Below are positions 11,908-24,133 of a stretch of DNA of 64,000 bases, piece after piece. Source of the stretch: Aquilaria yunnanensis (Eukaryota > Streptophyta > Magnoliopsida > Malvales > Thymelaeaceae). Every line of letters begins with the position of its first letter. Position 1 is the first letter of the stretch. The notes under the pieces are model-generated. The model was not told the origin of the DNA, made no database searches, and saw nothing but the letters and a program-made list of their open reading frames with translations. The stretch lies in NCBI GenBank assembly GCA_039654915.1, contig CM077600.1, forward strand, positions 29,385,992 through 29,449,991, written 5' to 3'. Made by a program: the position numbers and the translations under genes.

Positions 11908-14699
11908 GCGTGCTAAATTATTCATTGTAGTTATGAGGATAGTTGTGCAATATTTTACAATGTACAGGGCAATGATTATTTTAAGCAGAAGAAGTATAAG
12001 GAAGCAATAGATTGCTACTCAAGAAGCATTGCCTTCTCACCAACAGCTGTAGCTTATGCAAATAGAGCGATGGCTTATCTTAAACTCAAGAAGTAAGCCT
12101 TGGCCTCGTAAGAATAGTTGCAATGGAAATGCTTGAGAGAGAATTTTTTGCTTCAATAAGTTTGGATAAAAACTTCTTGACGTGGAAGTTTACACCTGTT
12201 CTGCTGACCGATACTGTTGGACAAAATGTGACCAGATACTAACATGATAGCAACAATTGACCTATTTTATTTCTTTTTCACTTATTTCATCCTACATTAA
12301 CCTGAGTTGAATGATTTCATCTTTATTTTATCGCTTTTTTTGTTTCCTTTTACTAGATTTCATGAGGCTGAGGTTGACTGTACTGAAGCCCTAAATCTAG
12401 ATGATCATTACATAAAAGCATATTCTCGCCGAGCAACAGCTAGGAAAGAACTTGGTAAACTCAAAGAATCAGTTGAGGGTATGTTAAACTTTCAAACTGT
12501 CATATATTATCTCCTGTGTAGCTATAACTTGTTTGTGAAGCTACCCTGTAAATTTGATTTGTCTCATGCTTTGGACAAACTTGATTGCAGATGCTGAGTT
12601 TGCTCTGAGGTTGGAGCCTGACAACCAAGAAATCAAGAAACAGCATGCTGATGTTAGATCAATGTACCAGAAGGTGAGCATTGGCTGTAGTCTCCTATGG
12701 TTATTGTGTATGTATATGAAAAACAAGGGACAGTGGGGAGAGAGAGAGAAATGGACTGAAGCTTTAGCTCTTCTGTTTTTTTTCTTTTTCAAGTAACTTC
12801 TATTTTCTCCATGTGATCATTCTCCTAGGAAGTCTTGGAGAAGGCATCTGGAGTTATAAGCAAGTCTTTCCGAGGTTCACACACAGGAGGGAAATCAGAG
12901 ACAAATTTGAGTGGAGGGGGTGCTGCTATATTGGAGAATCCAGTAAAGGTAACTACACAGTGGTGGGAGATTTCTTTGATGGGATGAGAATGAAGCCAGT
13001 GGAACATAATTCTCTCTTTCATACTGAGTTTACCCGAGTTCACACTGAAAATTGTTGTTGCAATGGCATACTCATGCTTGGCTGTGTTGTCATGAATGAC
13101 ATGTAGAAATGAGCTAATCACATTTTTTTCTCTTAGAATCAAAGCTTATGATAGTCATATGGATATTTGAACTTTCTGAAGCATGTTCGCTGTGTTTCGA
13201 TTTTATTTGGTCTGTTGACTAGCGAATGATAGTGTTTAAGTGGGTATGAACTCTGTGATAAAGCTTGATACCCTATTGGATTTAGTCTCATGCAATATCT
13301 GCTGAATATATGTGGCAGAAGAAGTTTGAGGCATCTTTTTCTGTTGGGGGAACAGAACACAGAAATGTTCTTGAAGGAAGCAAAGCTGCTGAGCATGCAG
13401 TAAATGGTTCTCATCTAGATGCTAATAATGTTGGTCTGGAGAGTAATAAGGTGGTACTGCATACATTCTTCCTCAAAAAAAATCATTGCTATATTACATT
13501 TTTCTCATAGATGCATTTAGTCAATAAATACTTTCATTATACGATCTGAGTAGTTCACTGTTTATTTTATGGTAGAGAAATAACAAAACCCAAAGGCAAG
13601 AGCTGAAGACTTCTGTTCAAGAACTTGCATCTCGTGCGGCAGCTCGAGCCATGGCTGAAACTGCAAAGAACATAAGTCCACCACAAACAGCTTATCAATT
13701 TGAGGTTTCTTGGAGAGCTCTATCTGGTGATGTATCATTGCAAGCTCATCTTTTGAAGGTCTAGCTCTTTTTTATATGTGTTGGTGCATAGTTCTACCCC
13801 AGTTAAATTTCCTTGAATGATCTTGTTTCTACTGGTTATCTATGGTTTTTGTATGGTTAACCAGTGATGCTGGCCTTTCTTTTCTCGAGAATGTTCAGAA
13901 ATTAAACGATCAATTTGTTAAATCAATATGACTTTTTTTTTTTAACCTGTTATTGGTGGCAGTATGGGGAGGTTGTTCATGGGCACGCAAAAAGGCTATT
14001 ATTTTGCTGATCCACTAATGAGTTTTATGATATATTTAGAAGGCTAGCAAAACTTCCCTTTCATGATAATTTATATTTCAAGTCTTTTCTTACTAAGCTT
14101 CTTTCTTTCGTTTTTCAAATAGGTTACTTCTCCAACTTCTTTACCACAGATTTTCAGAAATGCGTTGTCTGCTTCCTTGTTAGTCGACATTGTCAGATGT
14201 GTCGCCACCTTTTTTCAGTAAGTCCAGCATTTTCTTCTAGTTGCACATATTTCTACCGAGGGTTTAAACGCCTAATTCTTGTTCCTTTCTCCTGCAGGGA
14301 GGATATGGATTTGGCGGTTAAATATCTAGAGAATTTGACAAAAGTGCCAAGATTTGACATTCTCATTTCATGTGTTTCATCTAATGACAAGGAAGGTCAG
14401 TGAGAGAAATCATCTACTTTAGTGTGAGATAATGAAGCAGTTACTTTTCTGGTGTGATGAGAAGAAACTTGAGGTTCTTGCTTTTATGAAAAAATGGAGC
14501 GACTGAATGGAGTTTTGTGAGGTGCAAGTAAAAAAGAAACAGTTAAGCAGAGAAAGATCAAATAAATTAATAGCTGACAGAATCCCTTGATGCAGATCTT
14601 CGCAAGTTGTGGGATGAAGTGTTTGGTGATGAGGCGACTCCAATCGAGTTTGTGGAGATTCTTGACAGCCTGCGTGCCATGTACTGTATTGGACGGTGA
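10803..14699 (+). CDS. RPAP3: RNA polymerase II-associated protein 3-like TPR co-chaperone
   Basis: Joined exons: 10803-10835, 11315-11413, 11669-11833, 11968-12092, 12357-12478, 12591-12673, 12829-12948, 13319-13450, 13576-13758, 14123-14217, 14298-14395, 14596-14699. All junctions are GT..AG and keep one frame, giving 452 aa. The start is MASKHNRDQPL, followed by the family motif DFQGFLNDLQDWELSLKDKD at residues 12-31. Three TPR motifs span about residues 95-196 (GNDYFKQKKYKEAIDCYSRS; AYANRAMAYLKLKK; AYSRRATARKELGKL). A Ser/Gly-rich linker follows. From about residue 328 the RPAP3 C-terminal domain begins (PPQTAYQFEVSWRAL ... FDILISCVSSNDKE ... DLRKLWDEVF) and runs almost to the end. In the R2TP complex RPAP3 proteins bind HSP90 tails through TPRs and the C-terminal domain binds RUVBL ATPases, supporting assembly of RNA polymerase II and PIKK kinases. 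Arabidopsis At1g56440 is the closest family member I know, of similar length. Nothing is missing or broken. Its promoter was not identified; a minus-strand relic ends just upstream. Confidence 0.93.
11869..11904. repeat. (CT)n microsatellite in RPAP3 intron 3
   Basis: About 18 CT units start 35 bases downstream of the exon 3 donor and lie in an intron of only 134 bases, so the repeat occupies about a quarter of it. Confidence 0.95.
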
Positions 14700-15739
14700 A
14701 GAGGCATTCATAATATCAAAATCATCATTCAAGTTTTTTGTCCATCTGAAGCTGTAAATGTGCTCTGTAATGCGGGATGCTTACAATCAACAAGAATTCA
14801 CAAATTTATTTGCTTCAACGGGCACCGAAATTTACAAAGAAAAGAGTAAGCCTTCTTCTTCTAATCATTTAACTTTTTCTTATAAGAAAAAGGAAGAGCA
14901 TTTGCAAAGGGTACGGGTCCAAGGTCCAGGTTACATTGGTTGCTCGGTTGACGATTGGTTTGGTTTGGATATTATCAGTGATCAAATTGGACCCGAGGTG
15001 CAGAATGATTTGGTTATTTCTTGGAGGCTGGCATCTAACGGGTCGGGTCTGAAATCCACATGTTGATAATAAGGTGTTTCCATCATTTGCATCAAGTTAT
15101 TGTAGGGCAAGGCAGCAAAGCATCCCGCAGATAATTAGTGATGAAATGTGTCGTGTCTCCTTGGTTGGGAGGCTGGGTTTATAAGTTCTTGTTTTATAGT
15201 ATACACATCTTCATAGAATTCTTAAGAACATTTCGTTATAATGTCGTAAGACAAAAGATCAGATTTCTTCGCAAATGAACGTGGAGAGGAGATGAGATCA
15301 TAGACCCCAACCTCGTGTGTAGCATCTAGCGTGGCCAGGTCACTTGATCATGACTCGTTTATGAACCTCCTTGAACATTAATGAAGTTACTGTTATTCCG
15401 CCCCGCCGCCCAAAAAAAAGATAATATATATTTCACGTCTTTGTTAACAGAAACGGAAAGAGTTCTCACATAAAATCCCTGCTTTCTGAACAACCCGGTA
15501 AAAGATGCAGGTATCTCCATTTCCATGGACCAGCTCTTGCTTTATTGTTTATGGTTTAGCGTCGGCTGTCGGGAGTTTGTTTAGCTGGTGGTTGGTGAAT
15601 TAGTGAGACAAAAGGCAACTTAATTTCCAAGTTAAGGTCTCACAAGTGCTATATATTTGCTTCTTTTTTGTTTTTCTCTCGAAGAAGGTTTAGGAGAAAG
15701 CAATTAGGATTAATGCAAATTGGGGGCTAAAGTGATTGC
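14700..15739 (+). other. RPAP3 3' UTR and downstream sequence
   Basis: Sequence after the stop at 14697-14699. A 102-codon frame (14758-15066) is open here but has no recognised motif and sits where the 3' UTR is expected. A polyadenylation site is not certain; AT-rich candidates lie near 15180-15240. The tract 'ccgccccgccgcccaaaaaa' near 15400 resembles the tail of a small retroposon but shows no other support. Confidence 0.45.
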
Positions 15740-17438
15740 TTAATTAGTGGCCACATTCATAGACTTTCAAGATCGCGAGTGTTCTCCAAAATCGGTGCTT
15801 CCTTCTAAATTGGATATTATTTCCAAGATCAAGTGGTTGTGGTTTGCATCTATGGATTAGTCCGATTGGTTAACGCTTAAAAGTGTGCTTTCTGAAGCCA
15901 AGGGTGGATCTGTTTTGCATTTATACGAGCTGTCATTTCCTTGGATGCAGACCTAACAGCGGCAATTGAATAGGGAAACGCTCAAAACGAAAAGTAGACA
16001 ACTCTGTGGACGCGTGTGGCGTATCGAGGCTCGACTACCAAATGGAACTCGTACTCGTCGTGCAATTGGCCCACCATCGCTAATTTTTTTTTTAAATGGG
16101 AGATTGTGCCCCGTGATGCACATGCAAGAGTCAGTGTAGAGTCAAAGAAACGCCTAGGAGGTTCACTAGCCATGGGATGCAGATTTGCAGGGGTGTAAAT
16201 ATTTCACTCGAATCCGAAACCCGACCCTAAATATTGGATTAAGATCTGGTCAGTGAGTTGAAAAAACATCATTTAAGTTGACCTGAATCTGACTCGTTAT
16301 GAATAAGTAAAAATTGGGTTAATTCGGGTCTAACTTAAATTAATTTAAAATTTTTATTCCTAAGCTACCTAATTCCCAAGCCCAGTCCATCTCAGCCCAA
16401 CCCATAAATATCCCTAAATCTAGCCAACTCCCTAATCTCCATTCTCTTCCCCAAACTCCCTAATCTCCATTCAGTCATCGCCTTATTCTTCTTCTTCCTC
16501 CTGTTTGAATCTTCCTCGCCTCTAAATCGCATCTCTTCCTTCGCTTCACATCGTCGTTCTCGCACGGTTGTCCTGCACGTTGTTCGTTTGTCCTTCACGT
16601 CGTCATCCTCCGCATTGCCTTCACCCATTTGTCTGTTATCCTTTACAACGTCCTCTGCATTGTTCATTTATCGTGTCGTCGTCTTTCGCGTTGTCGTCGT
16701 TTGTTCATCGCACTATCATCCATTACATTATCCTCCTTCACGCCGTTGTCTTCTACATCACCCATCTGTCGCCTTTCGCGTTGTCTTCCACCCTTCATGA
16801 CTAAGGAAATCACTACCGGCAGTGGAGTATCGGTAAATTCGATCCAACCCAACCCTAACTCTATATTATCAGGTTAAGGTAGGTTCTGGTTCTCTCACCA
16901 TTTTAGGTTGGCTCAGGTTGGCATTTTCAGATTATGAGGAAGTCTATTTATTTCGGGTTTCAGCCCAAACTCGACCAGAAACCCCGAAATTTTCATCCTT
17001 ATAGACTGGAGTTCCAACGTCATTCGTTGTAGATGGTGCTTGGTGTAGTTCATTTAGACTAAGGATAGCCACTTGGATTTGGATAGGTAATAATGCTCCT
17101 CCTATATATTTTAATGGTTTTTTTCTATCCTCTTGCTTTATAGCTTTTGAAGCAGAGCTAAATGCCGTTCAAGGTGTAGTCCTCCCTGCACTGAGGTTTA
17201 GTCTTTGACATATCACGATACTCATAGATTGTGCTAATGCCTTGAAGATGTGAAGTAGCTCTGGGATGAATTTGGTCTTGCTGCATATAGTCCACTCCAA
17301 TTGGGCTTTAATGGAGTACTTGAATCATTGTGCTTTGGTTTCCATGCCTTGCCAATGCGTAGCTCCAACACTTCATCTGGCTCATCCTTTTTTCTTTGAT
17401 CTTTTTCTTGCTCCTGTGTACAAAAAAAAAAAATGCTT
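15740..17438 (+). mobile_element. LINE 3' remnant with an internal insertion
   Basis: The right part (about 17030-17330) reads, across frameshifts, as a LINE RNase H piece: VVDGAWCSSF, then AFEAELNAVQGVVLPALRFS, then ILIDCANALKM. The tail ends in an A-run (17427-17438). A phrase EIVPRDAHARV near 16105 resembles the start of the same domain. Sequence 16190-16990 interrupts it. Several stops show it is dead. No clear target duplication was found. The left border at 15740 is a guess. Confidence 0.5.
16190..16990. mobile_element. candidate hAT-like TIR element inside LINE remnant
   Basis: Ends are 'caggggtgtaaatattt' on the left and 'aaattttcatcctta' on the right, imperfect inverted copies. Both ends carry 'acccga'/'tcgggt' phrases. 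The flanking 8-mers (cagatttg / tagactgg) agree at only five positions, so the duplication is unproven. The interior has a CpG-rich stretch (16540-16800) with open frames but no recognisable protein. Confidence 0.4.
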
Positions 17439-17952
17439 GGGAAAGTTCTGTAGTGAGAATTGGGAACTGTTTGGTTTGACTTCGAGGTGTTCTCTTTCAC
17501 CCCTAGACAATAAAATAACAAAGCGAATATATCCAATTCCTTGCCATTTTTTTAATCTATTATATATATAATTGATCTAACCATTAAACTGGATAATTTG
17601 ATCATGAAATTACGTTTGTAATTTTTTTTATGCCCTTAAACTCAATCCCTTTAAATTTATGGATAGAAATATCTTTGCTAGATAAAGATGTTAGTGATTT
17701 TTAATTAACGTAAAATTTGATAGTTGTAATCTACATGCCCAAATGTGTAAATCTATCAGATGATTTATTATGATTTTGATTCTATTTTGGAACGTTAAAA
17801 AGTGTAGATGATGCAAGTGCTTATACCAGTTAAAATAAATCCTTATTATATGTGTGTCTTTGGAGATAATTTAAGAATTATAAATTAAAATATTAAGCAC
17901 ATTATAAATGTGTTAATCTTTCTTAAAACCTTTTTTTTTCTCTGTTTCTATA
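17439..17952. other. AT-rich intergenic, nothing recognised
   Basis: No exon-like or element-like signal was found here. Confidence 0.5.
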
Positions 17953-18458
17953 TATTGGGTTTATTGGCCAAATTCAAAAAGCTTAAGAATTTTAGTTTGT
18001 TTAGTATTTAGTCTTAGTTTTCCTATTTGTTTAGGATTTAGTTTTCCTATTTTGATGTGATTTAGGTTTGTGTGTTGCCTATAAAAAAACTTTTTGTGTT
18101 TGGGTATTGAGTATGAGAAAAAAACCAATGTAGTGAAGAGGTAAGATGTGAGATTTTAAGAGAGAGGATAGGTCCGAAAGTAAGAGTTGTATAGAACGGA
18201 AAGCTTTTTATAATTCTCATATCTTGTAATTGTATGAAGGCAAGATATTGAGTTATTAGTGGTGTAGGGGATCCATAGGTTATTATGGACACTAAGAACA
18301 TTCCTCTACTGTAATATCAATATTTTGTTCAGTGAATTTCTCTCATTCGTGGATGTAAGTTAGTTAAAAACCGAACCACATTAAAATTGTATATGTTTGT
18401 TTGATCTTGTTTGTTTTCCACTGCGTGTGATGAGTAATTGAAGAATTTTTTCCCAACA
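17953..18458 (+). mobile_element. solo LTR, Copia-like
   Basis: About 506 bp from 'tattgggttta' to 'ttcccaaca'; the termini are an imperfect TGTTGGG/CCCAACA pair. Flanks 'ctata' (17948-17952) and 'ccata' (18459-18463) match at four of five bases. The right half has phrases typical of plant Copia LTRs: 'caatattttgttcagtgaa', 'cattcgtggatgtaag' and 'accgaaccacatt'. No internal region adjoins it. Confidence 0.65.
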
Positions 18459-19039
18459 CCATAAATATTTATGTTACATCATTTCTTTTTGAGGTATTTA
18501 TGTTACATCATTATTTATATTATCAAGCATCTTCATGGTAAAAGAATATACTATGGAGTATTTTTATTCCCTTATTTACTTATATATGTTTGTTTGTACA
18601 TACTGTAAGAGGTAGAGACTAGAGGTGACAACGAAAATAAGTTTAATGATTATATCGACGTAATTAAAGAGTAAAGGTTATTTTGGAGTATTCGTTGATT
18701 ACGTGCTTAAGCATTTTTATTAATGGACATTCATAAAAGAAGCATTGGACATTGTATAAAGTATACTATGTATTTTTGTTCTTATGCACATACACACAGA
18801 CATATACGTTGAATATGTTAAAGGAGTATTTATACCTAAAAGTATAATCTAATATATTGACTAGTAGTGTATAAGTTTCTAATGGTCCTAATGACGTGAC
18901 AAATCTATATGCAAATATTTGTTTAGATGCATATATAATATGAACTGAAGTTGTTACACTTTCTACGAAAAGCGGTAAATAGTACTGTTAATATTTGAGA
19001 ACGCTTTACTGTCAAAAAATAATAAAACATATTAAAAAG
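18459..19039. other. AT-rich intergenic, nothing recognised
   Basis: No coding or element signal before the LINE similarity begins near 19040. Confidence 0.45.
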
Positions 19040-19083
19040 AATATACAAAACAGGTTCACCAATACGAGGGAGTCTCTGCTTTA

Positions 19084-19125
19084 TGCTACAAGTGCGGGTG
19101 CTTGTGTCACCGAGAAGCTGATTGT
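19084..19125 (+). pseudogene. LINE ORF1 zinc knuckle (CCHC)
   Basis: CYKCGCLCHREADC fits C-x2-C-x4-H-x4-C, and is preceded by YEGVSAL as is usual for plant LINE ORF1 knuckles. The frame reaches stops a few codons later. Confidence 0.85.
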
Positions 19126-19207
19126 ATCAGTGGTCTATTTGCAAGATGAACAACTTGCCCGAGGGAAGGTGGTGAATCCGGTGGACAAATTCGCTAAGGC
19201 TTAGCGC

Positions 19208-20043
19208 CAAGGTTTTAAATCTCGTACAAGACAGTGTATCATTTTTTTAATGATATAGTACAGTACCGGTATCATATCGTATCATCTTGGATATACCGGT
19301 TTAAATATTTTAGGTGTATAGATATATATAAAAATAAATATATATAAATATAGCATATTAATTCATAGAACATACTAAAGTTTGATATTGGAACAGTGTG
19401 AAATATATGTTATATTATATTGATTAATTAAGAGTTTTTTATATAAATATTATGCTATATATATTGAAACCATAATTTTAAGATATGAAAAAAATAAGAG
19501 TACAAATTTTCTTTCAAATAATAATAAATGTTTGTCATATAAAACTTATCAATTAGACATACTTATAATAAATTTTGGCTAAAAATATCAAAAAAAAAAA
19601 AACCTATAGTTAATTGCCTAAAAAATGTAGTAATTTGATTAGTTAAAAAAGTAGTGAAATTTTGGAAAAAAAAATACAAATTAGAAGTTGGGTGGGTAGC
19701 TTGGTTGTTGGAAAATGATATGCAAAAAGTCGTGTACTGTTAGAGGAGAATTTTTCAAGCAAAGGGTGGGTTACATGTTAAAATAATTATAAAATTATTA
19801 GTATCTATTATATATCCAAAATAGAGATGTGGTGCGGTGGCTGTAGGCACTCATTTTCAAACAGGTGGTTAAGGGTTATTTTACACAAATTTCACTCGTA
19901 AACAATGTACTGTCCAAGAAGTAGAATTGCCGAGATGGAGTGTACTGGTGGTATAAAGCCCGAGACGTAATTCGCTAGTTCGGTACCGTTTGAGCGACGG
20001 TACTGAGATATTATGGCCGGTAAGGCACGAAATTAAAAACTAT
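19208..20043. mobile_element. non-autonomous MULE-like element in LINE ORF1
   Basis: An 836-bp insert flanked by a perfect 9-bp direct repeat 'gcttagcgc' (19199-19207 and 20044-20052). Ends are imperfect inverted repeats (left 'ggttttaaatctcgt', right complement 'agtttttaatttcgt'), followed inward by 'ggtaccg'/'taccgg' phrases on both sides. Removing the insert and one repeat rejoins the LINE ORF1 region downstream of the zinc knuckle. Nine-base duplications are typical of Mutator-like elements. No transposase is encoded. Confidence 0.85.
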
Positions 20044-20129
20044 GCTTAGCGCTCCAATGCCAGAGAACTCCTTCATGGATGCAAGTGAGCACGAGGAGAA
20101 ACAATAATTTATAGAATTTCCATCCACCT

Positions 20130-20694
20130 ATGGTCACGCGCGGCTGTGAGAATGGTCTAAAAGTGCAGGATGGCGGACAGCCTTCGAAGCAAAAAGCTGT
20201 GGGTAATCCACAGACTAAGCCCAGACTAAACCCAGTTAGTCGGCCCACCAACACTAGCCCAGTTGCGGAAGAGCAGCCTCCCACTTCTGCTAGTTTAACC
20301 ACTACGTCCCGTTTTGCATCATTGTCAGCCGATAACCTTAATTCTTTAATTCACTGCAGCTCCTCTGCCTCTGAAACTACGATTCTCAATAGATCTTCCG
20401 CTAGATCGTAATCATTGGGAGGAGGCGTTGGAAGTAATCTTGGTGGTATACAATCTGCCACACCACAACCCATGGATACTTCTTAACGGTAAGCTGGTGT
20501 CCATCAAGTCCATACTCGAAGTGATACTGCCAATAGCAACTAGGATTGCGCCGGCAGTAATGGAGCAGGAGATAGAGGATGCTTGGAATCGTCTTGTCCT
20601 CCTGCCGAAGGGCACTGAGCCTTCGTCAGTGATACAATCCATTCTACCGATGCCGGAACCCATGTTGGTCCAGGAAAGGACCTTGTCTCTTTAA
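20130..20694 (+). pseudogene. LINE ORF1 C-terminal part
   Basis: Reads MVTRGCENGLKVQDGGQPSK, then a Pro/Thr/Ser-rich linker (RPTNTSPVAEEQPPTSAS) usual after the knuckle in plant LINE ORF1, with frameshifts after 20410. Low confidence for exact limits. Confidence 0.5.
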
Positions 20695-21047
20695 ACGGCT
20701 CTGGAAAGAACGTTGGGGAGAACTTTCACCTTTGACAAGTTTCAAAGGTTGATGGGAAAGGAGTTCACACCTCGTGCCCAGTTCGAGGCATCAGACGAAC
20801 TGATCCACCGACAGAGCTATGACGAGTCAGCGCCGTATATCAAACTGATTAGGTTCATGTTGGTGATTCGACTGATTGTGATTCCACTATCCCCTCCGGA
20901 GACCCCTCCATACTACCAGGTAATTTGGATGCCACACACAAATGCTCACACCTTTGTCCTAGAGAAAGATGTGAGGACGACCCAATGGACGGCAAACTCA
21001 AGCCACTATCAGCTTCAGATCGGGGACAAAACCCTTCAAACTGTTGA

Positions 21048-21612
21048 TATGAGGTTCATAAGCTGGAATTATCGTGGAGTGGCCAACCCGAAGTTTTTGA
21101 GGAATTTTGAAGATATTGTCAGGAGGCACAAACTTGCTATGGCAGTGCTTACAGAAACGCGTCTGAGTGGGCAACGAGCAGCCCAAATTTCAGAATAATT
21201 GGGTTTCTCTGGAATTATTCGGCAGCACGCGGAAGGTTTCTCTGGTGGCATTTGGGTTCTGTGGGACAAAGACTTGCTGGAAATCACAGAGTTGCCTCAT
21301 CCCAACAGATGTAGCCATCTAGTAAGTTAGGTAATCACTAATAACCCTTCCAATAACCATCCTTGGTTAATCACTGCTGTTTATGCTCGTACTGCTTTTA
21401 AGCTGTGTAAAGCCTTATTGAAAGATGTTGTGGAGTTTGGTCATTTACATACTGCCCCTTGGTGTGTTGTTGGTGACTTTAATGAAGTTATGTTTGCCTC
21501 TGAAAAGTTTGGTGGCTTCCCTGCTAATCAGAATAGAATGGGTTGCTTTAGAAAGTTTCTTAATGACTGTGGGTTATTGGATTTGAGCAATTATGGTAAC
21601 CGTTTTACTTAG
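21048..21612 (+). pseudogene. LINE ORF2 endonuclease domain
   Basis: Begins MRFISWNYRGVANPKFLRNF, the usual start of a plant LINE apurinic-type endonuclease. TETRLSG (the metal-binding Glu region) and WCVVGDFNEVMFASEKFGG (catalytic Asp-Asn region) follow. Stops occur at 21196 and 21610 and near 21330, so no active nuclease is made. Confidence 0.85.
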
Positions 21613-21992
21613 AGTAATTTGTGCTCTGTCAGTGGTTGCATTAGAAGTAGACTAGGTAGAGTCCTTGTTAATACTGAGTGGAGAGTTCTATTTCTTGAAG
21701 CTGCTATTGTTACTATACCTATAACCCACTTTGACTGCCACACTTTACTTATCCATACTGAGGCCAAACCTGCCAGCCTTGGCCATCGACCCTTCAGATT
21801 TGAAACTGCTTGGCTCAGACATCTTGTGTTTCAAAATGTTGTTTTTAATTCTTGGAATAATAATCTGTCCTGCTGTAAATGTAAAAAATTTACAAGAGGC
21901 TATTACCAACTAGAATTAAAAGGTTTTCTAAATGCTTTGAAGAATGAGCTTATGCTTGAACTTAATAAAATTTTGGCCCAGGAAGAAGAGAT

Positions 21993-23100
21993 TTGAAGCT
22001 GAAGTCAAGGATTAATTGGCTTAGTGATGGAGACAGGAACACAAAATTCTTCCATGTTTCTACCATAAAGCGTAGGAAGGCTAACCAGATTCTGAACCTT
22101 AAAGGTAGAAAGGGTAATTGGATCATTGATCCTATCCTTATCCAAACTTACATTCTAAACCATTTTATGAATGTTTTCACTACCTCCTTGGAGGTTAGCT
22201 TTCATAAATGGGGGGATGTTGACACTCATGAGTGGAGCTCTGATTTGCTTAATAGACTTAGTAGCATCTCCCAAGAGTTGGAAATCATGACTGCTCTGAA
22301 AAGTATCAAGAATACTAAAGCCCCTAGGCTAGATAGGTTACATTCCATTTTCTTTAAAACCCAGTTGGAAACCATCTCTCCTTTGATTTTAAAAGATATT
22401 CAAACTTATTTTAAGGTTGGCAGGGTGCCTCAAGATTGGAATAAAACCCTTACTCCCTTATCCCTGAGACCAGTCACCCTGAAAACATCACCAGCTATTG
22501 CCCCATAAGCTTCTGTAACACCGTTTATAAAATGGTTACTAAGATCATTGTGAACAGAATCAGACCTTTACTGGACCATTTGATTAGCCCTTTTCAGGCT
22601 ACATTTGTTCTGGGTAGGAGGAGGTCGGATAACGCTCTTATTGTTCAAAAGGCCATTCATACTTTCTCCAGGAAAAAGGGGAACAAGGGTTTCATGTTCA
22701 TAAAGCTTGATTTAGAGAAGGCTTACGATAAACTTGAGTGGAATTTTGTCAGGAATACCCTGTGGTACTTTAAATTTTCCCCCATCCTAATCCAGCTTAT
22801 TCTTGACTGCATCTCCACTGCTGAGTTCTCGATAGTTTTAGCCCTTCAAGAGGGATCTGCCAGGGTGATCCCCTTTCACCCTACATTTTTATTCTGTGTT
22901 TGGAATTGTTGTCCCGTATGATCACATACAAAGTGAAATGTGGGGAGTGGAAGGGATTTGGGATGAATTGCCATGCTCTTAAACTTTCTCATCTGTTTTT
23001 TACTGATAACATTGTTTTGTTTGTGGAAGCCAATGTTACTTGCTGTAATGCCATTAAGATGTTCTAGACACCTTCTGTAGTTTATCTGGTAAAACCATTA
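21993..23100 (+). pseudogene. LINE ORF2 reverse transcriptase domain
   Basis: INWLSDGDRNTKFFH marks the region before the RT. RT blocks follow: KIIVNRIRPLLDHLISPFQA, GRRRSDNALIVQ, IKLDLEKAYDKLEWNFV, and HLFFTDNIVLFVEAN where FADD is usual. The catalytic Asp pair therefore reads TDN rather than ADD. Frameshifts lie between the blocks. Confidence 0.85.
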
Positions 23101-23809
23101 GCATACAAAAATAAAAGTCCTGTTAAGCAAAAACACTGCTGTTGAATTGAAAGCTATTTGTGTGAATATTCTTGGTCTCCCCGAAACTGAGCGTTGGACA
23201 AATACCTTGGTTTTCCTATCACCCACTAGAAGTGGACACACGCTGATTGTTCCTTTATTTTGGAAAAAATGAGTAAATGACTAGTGGGATGGAAGACAAA
23301 ATGCTTATCTTTGGCAGGGAGGAGAATCACTCTGGCCCATTCTGTTATCCCTTCCATTCCTAATTATTATATGCAAATTGCCAAATTTCCTACAAAATCT
23401 CTGAATATGATTCACAAAATCTGTAGGGATTTTATTTGGGGTTCCTCTGTTAGAAAAAAGGAAAATCCACCTTGTTAATTGAAACATTGTTACTAAAGCC
23501 AAGAGAAATGGTGGGTTGGGATTAAGGAAAGCTAGTTATCTTAATCAGGCCCACATTGCTAAGATTGCTTAGGATGTTGAGCAAAATAAAGACAATTATT
23601 GCAAAATCTTAAGCAATAAGTACAGGAGTTCTAACTCCCCAAACTGTCATTCCCTAATCTGGAGGGAAATTACTGGTAATACTTTATGCCAGGAGGGCCT
23701 TAGAAAGATTGTGACAAATGGGTTGACTACTAATCTCTGGTTTGATAATTGGCTTGGGACTGGTGCCCTGAGAAACTAACTAACTGGGCCTCTTTGTGAG
23801 GGTGAAGAA

Positions 23810-24133
23810 ATGCTTACTGTGGCAGATGTGTGGAATGGGGATAAGTGGTCTTGGGATAAATTTTCCTTTGATATTCCTGATATGTTTAAGCATCAAATGT
23901 TACCCTACATGGTTGACTCTAGTACCTTGGTTCCTGATTTTTCTGTGTGGAATTTCTTTAAGGATGGTACATTTTCCATTAAGTCTGCTTACCATCATAT
24001 TAGAAATGATAATCATGCGGATCATGAGCAATCTTGGAATTGGATATGGAGACTCAAAACCTATCCTAAGGTAAGACATTTCATCTGGCTTCTGATGCAT
24101 GGTAAACACCCTTTAAACTCTCGTCTTCGTTAA
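23810..24133 (+). pseudogene. LINE zf-RVT-like segment
   Basis: DGTFSIKSAYHHI then WNWIWRLKTYPKVRHFIWLL and HPLNSRLR follow the usual post-RT layout of plant LINE ORF2. A stop follows in place of the usual Arg-rich link. Confidence 0.75.

Noticed and set aside
14758..15066. 102-codon frame after the RPAP3 stop
   Set aside because: It sits in the expected 3' UTR and has no recognised domain.
18995..19204. Independent 69-codon gene
   Set aside because: The neighbouring frame carries a LINE zinc knuckle, so it is part of the LINE ORF1.
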